Below are positions 33,786 through 41,516 of a stretch of DNA of 64,000 nucleotides, piece after piece; position 1 is the first letter of the stretch, and each line of letters begins with the position of its first letter. Below the pieces are notes generated by a model, which was not told the DNA's origin, did not search any database, and worked only from the letters and a program-made list of their open reading frames with translations. Origin of the DNA: CAZXEJ01 sp964639895. GTDB taxonomy: Bacteria; Desulfobacterota_D; UBA1144; Nemesobacterales; JADFKM01. Both the position numbers and the translations under genes were made by a program. Where the stretch lies: NCBI GenBank assembly GCA_964639895.1, contig CAZXEJ010000001.1, forward strand, positions 145,337 through 209,336, in the 5' to 3' direction.

Positions 33786-35237
33786 TCAGACCCACATCCC
33801 GCCGCGGCGGCCCGAAGCGCTCGCGCCGATGGGCTCCACACGCCACTCCCCCTCGGCCACTCCGCCTGGGAACACCTTGCCCGGGTTGAGCAGCCCCTCG
33901 GGGTCGAACACGCGCTTTACCTCCCTCATTGCGCGCAGCTCCCGCTCGCCGTACAACCACTCCAGGTAGTCGTTCTTCTCGATGCCGATGCCGTGCTCGC
34001 CCGTTATGGTTCCTCCCGCCTCCACGCACAGCCGCAGGATCTCGGCCCCGGCGGCCATGACGCGCTCGAGCTCGCCCTCCTTGCGCGGGTCGAACATGAT
34101 GAGCGGATGGAGGTTGCCGTCTCCCGCATGGGCCACGTTCGCTATGGGCAGCGAGCGCTTCTCCCCTATCTCCACCACACGGCGCAGCACCTCGGCCAGG
34201 CGCGGCCTCGGGACGACGCCGTCCTGGGTGAACTGGTTGGGAGCAATGGTACTCACGGCGGCGAACACCCCCTTGCGCCCCTTCCACAACTGCTGGCGCT
34301 CGGCCTCGTCGGCGGCCGTCCTCACCATGGTGGCGCCGTTTGCAAGGGCTATCTCACGTATCGTCTCGTAGGGCCGCTCAATCGATTCCCTTACCCCTTC
34401 GAGCTCTATGAGGAGCACGGCACCTGCATCGGTAGGATAGCCGCAGTCCTGCACCTCCTCCACGGCGCGCACGGCCATGTGGTCCATCAGCTCGAGCGCA
34501 GATGGCGTGAGGCCCCGGGCAACGATGTCGGACACGGTGCGCGAGGCGTCTTCGAGCGTGCGGAAGACGGCTACCATCGTGGCAACCTGCTCCGGCCTGC
34601 GCATGAGCCTGACCACGACCTTCGTCACCACGGCAAGCGTCCCCTCGGAGCCCACGACCAGGCCGACCAGGTCGTAGCCGAGGGTGTCGTGGCACCTCCC
34701 ACCCAGCTCCATGACTTCGCCGTCTGCGAGCACCACCTCGAGCCCCAGCACGTGGTTCGTCGTCACGCCGTAGGCCACGCCGTGTATGCCGCCCGAGTTC
34801 TCGGCCACGTTGCCCCCTATGGTGCACACCATCTGGCTCGAGGGGTCGGGGGCGTAGAAGAGGCCGTAGGGGGCTGCGGCGCGCGATATGTCGAGGTTCA
34901 CCACGCCCGGCTCCACGACGGCGCACTCGTTGACGGGATCCACCTCCAGTATGCGCGCCATGCGCGCGAAGGAGAGCATTATCCCCCCCGTTGCGGCCAC
35001 GGCGCCACCGCTCACGCAGGTGCCGGCCCCGCGCGGCACGAGCGGCACGCCATGCCGGCGTGCAAGCCTCACGATGCGCTGCACCTCGGACGTCGTCTCG
35101 GGCAGGACGACGAAATCTGGGGCCGCCCTCATCACGTAGGCGTCCTGCTCGTACACGAGCAGGTCCTCGGGAAGATGGAGTACCCGCCCATCGCCCACAA
35201 TGTCCACGAGCTCCCTTAGCACCGCTTGCCTGTCCAT
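33786..35237 (-). CDS. glcD: FAD-linked oxidase, glycolate oxidase subunit GlcD type
   Basis: 483-residue flavoprotein of the VAO/PCMH family, oxidising a 2-hydroxy acid such as glycolate or D-lactate. The FAD domain shows VVLPETTSEVQRIVRLARRH, VPLVPRGAGTCVSGG, SSQMVCTIGGNVAENSGGIH and GLVVGSEGTLAVVTKVVVRL; the C-terminal domain has ANVAHAGDGNLHPLIMFDP and TGEHGIGIEKNDYL, containing the conserved His residues. No glcE/glcF partner is adjacent. The ATG at 35237 begins the conserved region. A glycerate 2-kinase lies 2.2 kb upstream on the same strand, consistent with glyoxylate/glycerate metabolism. Confidence 0.9.
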   Translation of the reverse strand: MDRQAVLRELVDIVGDGRVLHLPEDLLVYEQDAYVMRAAPDFVVLPETTSEVQRIVRLARRHGVPLVPRGAGTCVSGGAVAATGGIMLSFARMARILEVDPVNECAVVEPGVVNLDISRAAAPYGLFYAPDPSSQMVCTIGGNVAENSGGIHGVAYGVTTNHVLGLEVVLADGEVMELGGRCHDTLGYDLVGLVVGSEGTLAVVTKVVVRLMRRPEQVATMVAVFRTLEDASRTVSDIVARGLTPSALELMDHMAVRAVEEVQDCGYPTDAGAVLLIELEGVRESIERPYETIREIALANGATMVRTAADEAERQQLWKGRKGVFAAVSTIAPNQFTQDGVVPRPRLAEVLRRVVEIGEKRSLPIANVAHAGDGNLHPLIMFDPRKEGELERVMAAGAEILRLCVEAGGTITGEHGIGIEKNDYLEWLYGERELRAMREVKRVFDPEGLLNPGKVFPGGVAEGEWRVEPIGASASGRRGGMWV

Positions 35238-35303
35238 GGCACCAATCCTACGGCGCGCGACCCATGCACGTGCAGCCACGCGGCCGCCCGCCCCCGTCAG
35301 CCG

Positions 35304-36659
35304 CTAGAATATACCGATGTCCTCGTAGCCCTCGGCCAGGTTCTCGAAGCTCGGCACGCCCCGCTTCTCGAGAAACGCGAGCTTCACCACGCCGGTGGGT
35401 CCGTTTCGCTGCTTGCCGATTATTATCTCGGCCACACCGTCCTTCTCCTCGCCCTTCTTCCTGTAGGCGTCCTCGCGGTGTATGAAGAGGACGACGTCAG
35501 CGTCCTGCTCGAGCGCGCCCGATTCCCTGAGGTCCGAGAGCTGCGGCCGCTTGTCGGTACGCGCCTCGGGCTGGCGGCTGAGCTGGGAGACGGCCACCAC
35601 CGGTACCTCCAGCTCCTTGGCCAACGCCTTGAGCGAGGCCGAGATGTCCGCTATCTCGCGCTCCCGCGTCTCGGCCCTGCGGGAGCCGCGCACGAGCTGC
35701 AGGTAGTCGACCATGACGAGGTCGAGCCCCTTCTCGCGCTTGAGCCTTCGGGCCTTGGCCCTGAGCTCCAGTATCCCGATGGCCGGCGTGTCGTCTATGT
35801 AGATGGCCGCCTTCGAGAACTCCTCGGCCGCCGCCACCAGCCTTCCTATGTCGTCGGCGCTCACGAAGCCGCCCCTTATGCGCGAGAAATCCACCTTGGC
35901 CTTGGCCGAGAGCATCCTGAGGACCAGTTGTTCCTTGGTCATCTCGAGCGAGAAGATGGCCACGCGCTTGCCCGCCTCCAGGGCGGCGTGGACGGCCACG
36001 TCGAGGCAGAACGACGTCTTTCCGAGCCCGGGACGAGCGGCCACGATGATGAGGTCCGAGGGCTGGAGCCCCGTGGTCATGTAATCGAGCTTCTCGAAAC
36101 CCGTCGGTATGCCCGTTACATGCTCGCCCCGCTCGTGCAGCCGCTCGATGATGTCCAGCGCCTCGACGGCTATCTCCCTTACGTCGTAGAAGGCGGGCTT
36201 TATCTTGTGCTGGGCTATTTCGAGAATGGCCTGCTCGGAGCTCTCGAGCACCTGCTCGACGTCGACGTCCTCTCTCACCCCCTCCTGCACGATCCCCATG
36301 GCCGTCTCCACAAGACGCCTCAGGATGGCCTTCTCCTTTACCAGCCGGGCGTAGTAGGCGACGTTCGCGGCCGAAGGGACGACCTCGGTGAGATAGGTTA
36401 TGTAGCTGCTGCCGCCCACCTCCTCGAGCAGCTGTCCCTTGCTCTTCAGATAGTCGAACAGGGTGAGGACGTCTATCGGCTTGGACGCCCTGTCGAGCTC
36501 GACCATCGCCTCGAAGATCTTTCGGTGGGCTCCGCGGTAGAAGTCGTCGGCCGTAAGAAGCTCGAGCACGCGGTTTATGGCCGCCCCGTCGATGAGGATG
36601 CTGCCGAGCACGCACTGTTCGGCCTCGATGTTGTGGGGCAGCGGTCTCGAAGCGCTCAT
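35304..36659 (-). CDS. dnaB: Replicative DNA helicase DnaB
   Basis: Hexameric replication-fork helicase. 451 residues, no intein. N-terminal domain LPHNIEAEQCVLGSILID, linker helix, and a RecA-like C-terminal domain with Walker A ARPGLGKTSF at 208-217, FSLEMTKEQLVLRML, DLVMVDYLQLV (Walker B), VVAVSQLSRQPEAR and LRESGALEQDADVVLFIHRE. It lies 21 bases after the metallophosphoesterase gene and is probably read from the promoter upstream of that gene. Confidence 0.98.
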   Translation of the reverse strand: MSASRPLPHNIEAEQCVLGSILIDGAAINRVLELLTADDFYRGAHRKIFEAMVELDRASKPIDVLTLFDYLKSKGQLLEEVGGSSYITYLTEVVPSAANVAYYARLVKEKAILRRLVETAMGIVQEGVREDVDVEQVLESSEQAILEIAQHKIKPAFYDVREIAVEALDIIERLHERGEHVTGIPTGFEKLDYMTTGLQPSDLIIVAARPGLGKTSFCLDVAVHAALEAGKRVAIFSLEMTKEQLVLRMLSAKAKVDFSRIRGGFVSADDIGRLVAAAEEFSKAAIYIDDTPAIGILELRAKARRLKREKGLDLVMVDYLQLVRGSRRAETREREIADISASLKALAKELEVPVVAVSQLSRQPEARTDKRPQLSDLRESGALEQDADVVLFIHREDAYRKKGEEKDGVAEIIIGKQRNGPTGVVKLAFLEKRGVPSFENLAEGYEDIGIF

Positions 36660-36680
36660 CTTCCCTCCCCCGGGCCGCCG

Positions 36681-37403
36681 TCAAAGCCCGAAATAGAGCC
36701 TCACGGCAAGGCGCGGGTCAAGCCCCGCCTGAACTATCTTGTCGTGCGCCCTCTCTATATCGTACTCCACACGCCTGCGTTCTATCAAGCGACCCTCGGA
36801 ATCGTAGACGATGTGGGCCGAGCGCGGATCGCGGTCGCGGGGCTGGCCCACGCTGCCGGGATTGACCAGATACTTGCGCCCGGCGACGAGCGCAAGCTCA
36901 CCGTCGGCGCCCTCGGTGATACGGGACCCCTCCAGCACGTAGTGCAGCGCCACGTGGGTGTGGCCGAAGAAACACAGATCGGCATCCCCCATGAGCGGGA
37001 ACTCCTCGCAGGCGGCGTATGTGGACGTTATGTACTTGTCCGGGTCGGAAAGCGCTCCATGCACATAGACGAAATCGCCTATCTCGCCCTCGCGCGGCAG
37101 GGCGCGCAGAAATTCCGCGTTCGCCTCGCTGAGCACCTCGCGCGTCCACATTATCGCCTCTCGGGCGATGGGATTGAACCCCTCGGCGTCGTCGATCCCG
37201 CAGGCGGCGTCGTCGTGGTTGCCCAGGATGGCCACGTCGCAGTGCTTCCTCACCATGTCGACGCACTCGTTCGGGTCGGCACCGTAGCCGACGATGTCGC
37301 CGAGACAGACCACCTTGTCCACGCCGGCCTTATCGACGGCCTCGAACGTTGCAACCAACGCCTCGAGGTTGGCGTGGATGTCGGAAATGATGGCGTATCT
37401 CAT
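36681..37403 (-). CDS. Calcineurin-like metallophosphoesterase
   Basis: 240-residue phosphodiesterase of the YfcE/MJ0936 type. Metal ligands appear in order: MRYAIISDIHANLEAL (D-x-H), VVCLGDIVGYGADPNEC (GDxxxxG), VAILGNHDDAACG (GNHD), LCFFGHTHVALHYVL (GHxH). The substrate is unknown. The ATG at 37403 places the first motif at the N-terminus as usual. It is followed by dnaB after 21 bases. Confidence 0.9.
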   Translation of the reverse strand: MRYAIISDIHANLEALVATFEAVDKAGVDKVVCLGDIVGYGADPNECVDMVRKHCDVAILGNHDDAACGIDDAEGFNPIAREAIMWTREVLSEANAEFLRALPREGEIGDFVYVHGALSDPDKYITSTYAACEEFPLMGDADLCFFGHTHVALHYVLEGSRITEGADGELALVAGRKYLVNPGSVGQPRDRDPRSAHIVYDSEGRLIERRRVEYDIERAHDKIVQAGLDPRLAVRLYFGL

Positions 37404-37432
37404 CCCGTCCACTCTCTGCGGTGACCTGAGAC

Positions 37433-37461
37433 ATTATATTACGGACGTCGCCGGCCGCCAA
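37433..37461 (-). promoter_or_regulatory. Promoter of the metallophosphoesterase-dnaB operon
   Basis: TTGGCG (37456-37461), 17 bases, perfect TATAAT (37433-37438), 30 bases before the start codon, in the gap after the glycerate kinase gene. Confidence 0.65.
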
Positions 37462-37482
37462 CGGGGAGGGGAACGCGCCTCG

Positions 37483-38802
37483 TCAGACGATGACTATGCC
37501 CACGTCCATGACGTTGGTGCCCGTGGGACCGGTGCGTATGAGGCAGCCGAGTCGGTCGAAGAAGTTGTAGGAATCATTGCGCATGAGCGATTCCCAGGCG
37601 CTGAGGTTTATCTCCCTTCCCTCAAGCCGGGTGGTGCCGTCGCACACGGCGCCGGCCGCGTCCGTGGGGCCGTCGATGCCGTCGGTGCCGCAGAAGAGGC
37701 CGAGGATGTCGTGGCCCATTATCTCGATGCAGAACGAGAGCGCGGCCTCCATGCTCCTGCCGCCCCGGCCGTCGCCCCGCACCGTAACAGTGGTCTCGCC
37801 GCCGAACACTATGCAGGCGGGCTTGCTCACGGGGACGTCGAACCGCTCGACGTCCTTGGCGATGCCTGCTATGGCCTTGGCCACTTCGCGGGCCTCGCCC
37901 TTTATCTGCGACGAGAGCACTAGCGTGTTGTATCCCAGCCTCCTGGCCTCGCGCTCGGCCGCAACGAGTGCCGTGTAGTTGCTACCCACGACGAGCGTCG
38001 TGAACCTCTCGGTGTCCACCTCGCCGGGCTTGAGCGTCTCGGGCACCTCGCCCGCACGCCCCTTCTCCAGGTGCACGATGACGCGCGGGGGCAGCTTGTT
38101 CTCGAGCTTGAACTCCTCCACCACCCTCCAAGCGTCTTCAAACGTCGACTCGTCCGGCACGGTCGGCCCGGAGGCGATGACGTCGAGCTTGTCGCCCACT
38201 ACGTCCGAGAGGATAAGCGTAGCAACATCGGCCGGAAGCGCCTTCTTGAGCAGCCCCCCGCCCTTGATCGTAGAGAGGTGCTTGCGCACGACGTTGAGCC
38301 CCAGCGTATCCACTCCCGAGCGGAGGAGCAGATCGGTCACCTTGCGCTTGTCTTCGAGCGTCACCCCGGGGACAGGCATGCAGAGCAGCGAGCTCCCGCC
38401 CCCCGAGATGAGGAAAACCACCAAGTCTCCTTGGCCCGCCCCTTCGAGCAGCCTCACCGCCTCGGCAGCGGCATCGACGCTGCGCTCGTCCGGCACGGGG
38501 TGGCCGGCCTGAATGTAGCGCATCCCTCCCAGCGCGAACGACGGCGGGGCGTTCGAGACGACGAGTCCCGACGTGACACGGCGGCCGAGCACGTCCACCA
38601 CGGCACTGGCCATCGCCGGGGCGGCCTTGCCGAATGCTATCACGTAGAGGGAGCCGTAGGTGGATAGATCGTAGGTGCGCTCGCCCAGACGAAGCACGTC
38701 GCCCGAGAGGGATATGTTGTCGAGCACGCACCGCCGGGGATCGACGGCCCGCAGAGCCTCACGGAAAATCCTTACCGCGTGATCCCTCAGCCTAGCATTC
38801 AT
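37483..38802 (-). CDS. Glycerate 2-kinase (DUF4147/MOFRL family)
   Basis: 439 residues of the GckA/TtuD family, which phosphorylates D-glycerate to 2-phosphoglycerate; older annotations call it hydroxypyruvate reductase. The N-terminal DUF4147 domain shows VIAFGKAAPAMASAV, VVFLISGGGSSLLCMPVPGV and LNVVRKHLSTIKGGGL; the C-terminal MOFRL domain shows CIVFGGETTVTVRGDGRGGR, LFCGTDGIDGPTDAAGAV and RTGPTGTNVMDV. It lies 77 bases after nuoE on the same strand. Together with the GlcD-type oxidase it could channel glyoxylate-derived glycerate into glycolysis. Confidence 0.92.
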   Translation of the reverse strand: MNARLRDHAVRIFREALRAVDPRRCVLDNISLSGDVLRLGERTYDLSTYGSLYVIAFGKAAPAMASAVVDVLGRRVTSGLVVSNAPPSFALGGMRYIQAGHPVPDERSVDAAAEAVRLLEGAGQGDLVVFLISGGGSSLLCMPVPGVTLEDKRKVTDLLLRSGVDTLGLNVVRKHLSTIKGGGLLKKALPADVATLILSDVVGDKLDVIASGPTVPDESTFEDAWRVVEEFKLENKLPPRVIVHLEKGRAGEVPETLKPGEVDTERFTTLVVGSNYTALVAAEREARRLGYNTLVLSSQIKGEAREVAKAIAGIAKDVERFDVPVSKPACIVFGGETTVTVRGDGRGGRSMEAALSFCIEIMGHDILGLFCGTDGIDGPTDAAGAVCDGTTRLEGREINLSAWESLMRNDSYNFFDRLGCLIRTGPTGTNVMDVGIVIV

Positions 38803-38879
38803 GGGAAAAGAACCGCCTCCACACTATCCCCCTGCGCCGGCAGACCCGCAGTGAGCCCACCGACCAAGGGAGCGGCGGA

Positions 38880-39350
38880 CTACTTCTTGAGCTCCTCCAG
38901 TATGGCGTCCACCTTGCTCCTGGTGAGGTTCTCGTGGAGATCGTCGTCCACCAGCATGACCGGGGCCGTGCCGCACGAGGCCAGGCACTCGGCCTCGAGC
39001 ACCGTTATCTTGCCGTCCGGCGTAGTCTGACCGGTCTCTATGCCGAGCTTCCCGCACACGTACTTCTCGACGTGCTCGGCCCCCTTGAGGCCGCACGACA
39101 GCGTACGGCATATCCACACCACGTGTTCCCCGACCGGCTCGGTGAAGAACATCGTATAGAAGGTCGCCACGTTGTGTACCTTGGAGGGGGGTATGTCGAG
39201 CAGCCGCGCCACCTCGCGCATCGAATCTATGGATATCCAGCCAAGCTCGTTCTGCACTTCCCTAAGCACGGGCACAAGGGCCGACTGCTTGGTCTCGGCT
39301 TCCTCGATAATGCGGACTATCCTGGATCTGAGGCTCTCGGAGAAGGACAT
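38880..39350 (-). CDS. nuoE: NuoE-type 2Fe-2S (thioredoxin-like ferredoxin) subunit
   Basis: 156 residues with the NuoE/HoxE/HndA pattern: an N-terminal helical part (LVPVLREVQNELGWIS, VARLLDIPPSKVHNVATFY) and a thioredoxin-like domain binding 2Fe-2S through Cys81, Cys86, Cys122 and Cys126 (CRTLSC and CLASC). Normally a partner of NuoF in complex I, or of NAD-linked hydrogenases and formate dehydrogenases. Here it is alone: no NuoF or NuoG is next to it. The ATG at 39350 starts the conserved region. It diverges from nrtS. Confidence 0.93.
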   Translation of the reverse strand: MSFSESLRSRIVRIIEEAETKQSALVPVLREVQNELGWISIDSMREVARLLDIPPSKVHNVATFYTMFFTEPVGEHVVWICRTLSCGLKGAEHVEKYVCGKLGIETGQTTPDGKITVLEAECLASCGTAPVMLVDDDLHENLTRSKVDAILEELKK

Positions 39351-39531
39351 CTCGTGGGTTGCGCCCCCGCAGAAGGTGTATGCGCCCGTGCAGGCTATTA
39401 ACCTAACATGGTTCGGCTGCCCATTCAACCCCGCCGCCCCCACACACACGGCGTGGACGGCATAGATGGAACGTTCGGCACCCCCGGCGGCGGAGGGGGA
39501 GTTGCACGCGCTCCCTACGTATGGTTCATTT

Positions 39532-39547
39532 AGGTTATGGCTAACCT
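39532..39547. promoter_or_regulatory. Dyad upstream of nrtS resembling a DtxR-type box
   Basis: AGGTTA-TGGC-TAACCT is a perfect 6-bp dyad 27 bases before nrtS. A second TTAGGTTA half-site occurs on the minus strand about 130 bases away (39399-39406 region), close to nuoE. The halves match the DtxR/IdeR consensus half-site, but the spacer is four bases instead of three. Confidence 0.4.
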
Positions 39548-39574
39548 CGAACCCGTTCCCCCTAGGGTGCAGTC

Positions 39575-39823
39575 ATGAGGGAGTGGCTGAGACTGGCCGC
39601 CGAGGCGACCGTGGTCACCCGAGCGCTCAAATACGCCGTAGGAGTCGGTGCGCTGCTCATCGCAATAAACCACGGCGACGACGTCGTGCGCGGCCACGTA
39701 GACGGTGTGATCGTGGCCAAGATGGCCCTTACGGTGTGCGTCCCCTACATGGTGTCTACCCTCTCGAGCGTAGGCGCACTCAGGGACGCAAGGCGGCGCG
39801 GGAGGGAGGGAGAAGGAAAGTGA
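39575..39823 (+). CDS. nrtS: Small nitrate/nitrite transporter NrtS
   Basis: 82 residues with two hydrophobic helices (RALKYAVGVGALLIAINHGD and MALTVCVPYMVSTLSSVGAL). The pattern T-V-V-T-R-A-L-K, then N-H-G-D, then V-P-Y-x-V-S-T matches the small NrtS family described as nitrate/nitrite transporters in cyanobacteria, which may work as pairs of small subunits. Only one copy is present here. AGGGTG precedes the ATG. The rhodanese gene follows after 29 bases and is probably co-transcribed. Confidence 0.75.
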   Translation: MREWLRLAAEATVVTRALKYAVGVGALLIAINHGDDVVRGHVDGVIVAKMALTVCVPYMVSTLSSVGALRDARRRGREGEGK

Positions 39824-39852
39824 GCTCTCATCCAACCCAGGAGGTGACAGCT

Positions 39853-40266
39853 TTGCCTACGAGAAAAAAGGTGTTCCTGGTGCTGCTCGTCCTTGCCGCC
39901 GCATGCGGCCCCGGCCTGTGGGCGTCGGCCTCCGAGGCGCAGCGGCCGCCGGGCAGGATCACTGTGGACGAGGCGCGAAGGATGATCGAAGAGCGGAGCG
40001 AACAGGTAGTGGTCCTGGACGTACGGACCCCGGCCGAATTCGCTTCGGGCCACATCGAGGGGGCGCTCAACATCGATTTCTATTCGAAGGACTTCAAGGA
40101 CCGCCTCGCCGCCCTGGACAAGGATAAGACCTACATCGTGCACTGCCGAAGCGGGGCCCGCAGCGCCCGGGCGTGGAAGATCATGCGCTCGCTGGGGTTC
40201 GACGAGGTCTACGACATGGGCGGCATCGTGGAGTGGGCGAGGAAGGGCTACCCCCTCGTCAAGTAG
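39853..40266 (+). CDS. Exported rhodanese-domain protein
   Basis: 137 residues: N-terminal signal sequence (KKVFLVLLVLAAACGPGLWA; Cys18 could be lipidated, although the lipobox is weak), then one rhodanese domain with VVVLDVRTPAEFASGHIEGA and the active-site Cys98 in HCRSGARSARA, ending GGIVEWARKGYPL. Rhodaneses carry persulfide sulfur; a periplasmic location suggests sulfur transfer or redox work outside the cytosol. The start is TTG, well supported by AGGAGGTG eight bases upstream. It lies directly behind nrtS. Confidence 0.88.
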   Translation: MPTRKKVFLVLLVLAAACGPGLWASASEAQRPPGRITVDEARRMIEERSEQVVVLDVRTPAEFASGHIEGALNIDFYSKDFKDRLAALDKDKTYIVHCRSGARSARAWKIMRSLGFDEVYDMGGIVEWARKGYPLVK

Positions 40267-40388
40267 GCCGTACTCGTGGGGCCGTTCGAAAGGCGCGACC
40301 ACCGGCGTAGCGAGCCAGCTATCCTTACCCCGGCACCCACGTGCACACCGCGCGACCCCCCAGGCGCGCCCGACGCGAGCCCCTCCCC

Positions 40389-41516
40389 TTACACCGAGTA
40401 GGAGCTGAAGTGGCGTCGGAACCGCACGAGCGCTACGGCGAAGAGCCCCGCTCCTATCAGGGCCAGGGCGGCCAGTTCCGGCCACACCGTCTCCAGCCCG
40501 GCACCGCGGAACAGCACGGCGGTGGAGAACCTGACGTAGTAGAGCAGGGGAGAAAGCCCCATCAGGTGTGAGAGCGCGGGCGGCATGGCCTCCACCGGCG
40601 TAAAGACGCCCGAGAGGAACACCATGGGGGCCACCACCATCAGCCCCACCAGGATGAACTGGGCCAGCGAGGCGACGAAGGTCGATATGACCACACCCAC
40701 GGCGGTGGCCGTGAACTGGTAGACGAGCGTCCCCAGCAGGAAGAGAAGCAACGACCCCTTGAGCGGAACCCCGAGGTAACCCTCGATGACCACCACAACG
40801 CTCACGAGGGAACCCAGGAGTATGACTACGGCGTTGGCCCATACCTTGGACAGCATTATCTCGGCCGGCCGCAGCGGCATCACCAGCAGGTGCTGGACCG
40901 TACCCTTCTCCTGTTCCCGAAGCAGCGCCGCAGCAGGGAGGATGAGGCTGAGGATGGTCACCATTTCCAGCAGCTCGCCTACGGCAAGGAACCAGTAGTC
41001 CTCCATATTGGGGTTGTACTTGACCCTTGCCCGCTGCACCACGGGCGGCTGCGACGCGGCGTCGATGTGCAGGAACCTCTCTACCTCTTCATCCACGATG
41101 CGCTGCACGTAGACGGCGCCGTTGAAGGCCTGGGCCACGGCAGTGGCGTCTACGTTGAGCTGTATGCGCGGCCGCCGGCCGTCCTTGAGGTCACGCTCGA
41201 ACCCAGGAGGTATATCGAGAATGAACGTGTAGCGTCCGGACTCCATGCCGCCCTCGACCTCCTCCACCCCCAGCCGCACGGCCTTCTTGAACCGCGGCTC
41301 AAGGAACGCGCCCCCAATCCTGCCTGCAAGCTGCGAGCCGTCCTCGTCGACGACGGCGATCGAGGCATGCCGAACGTCGACCGAGAAGTTGACCGAGGCC
41401 ACGATGGCGTAGGTGAAGGCGTATATGATGAACAGTATGAGCACGGTGTCGTACTTGAGGCTGGCAAGCTCCTTGATGCCCAGATAGAAGACATGTCTCA
41501 ACGCCGAAGAGCTCAT
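40389..41516 (-). CDS. ABC-2 type permease (YhhJ-like)
   Basis: 375-residue exporter permease: N-terminal helix (LILFIIYAFTYAIVASV), a large extracytoplasmic domain (residues 45-180), then five or six helices with the ABC-2 signature around LLREQEKGTVQHLLVMPLRP and VVAPMVFLSGVFTPVEAMP. The ATG overlaps the stop of the upstream fusion gene in ATGA, showing coupled translation. Together with the fusion protein and HlyD it matches the YhiI-RbbA-YhhJ arrangement of enterobacteria. Substrate unknown. Confidence 0.93.
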   Translation of the reverse strand: MSSSALRHVFYLGIKELASLKYDTVLILFIIYAFTYAIVASVNFSVDVRHASIAVVDEDGSQLAGRIGGAFLEPRFKKAVRLGVEEVEGGMESGRYTFILDIPPGFERDLKDGRRPRIQLNVDATAVAQAFNGAVYVQRIVDEEVERFLHIDAASQPPVVQRARVKYNPNMEDYWFLAVGELLEMVTILSLILPAAALLREQEKGTVQHLLVMPLRPAEIMLSKVWANAVVILLGSLVSVVVVIEGYLGVPLKGSLLLFLLGTLVYQFTATAVGVVISTFVASLAQFILVGLMVVAPMVFLSGVFTPVEAMPPALSHLMGLSPLLYYVRFSTAVLFRGAGLETVWPELAALALIGAGLFAVALVRFRRHFSSYSV

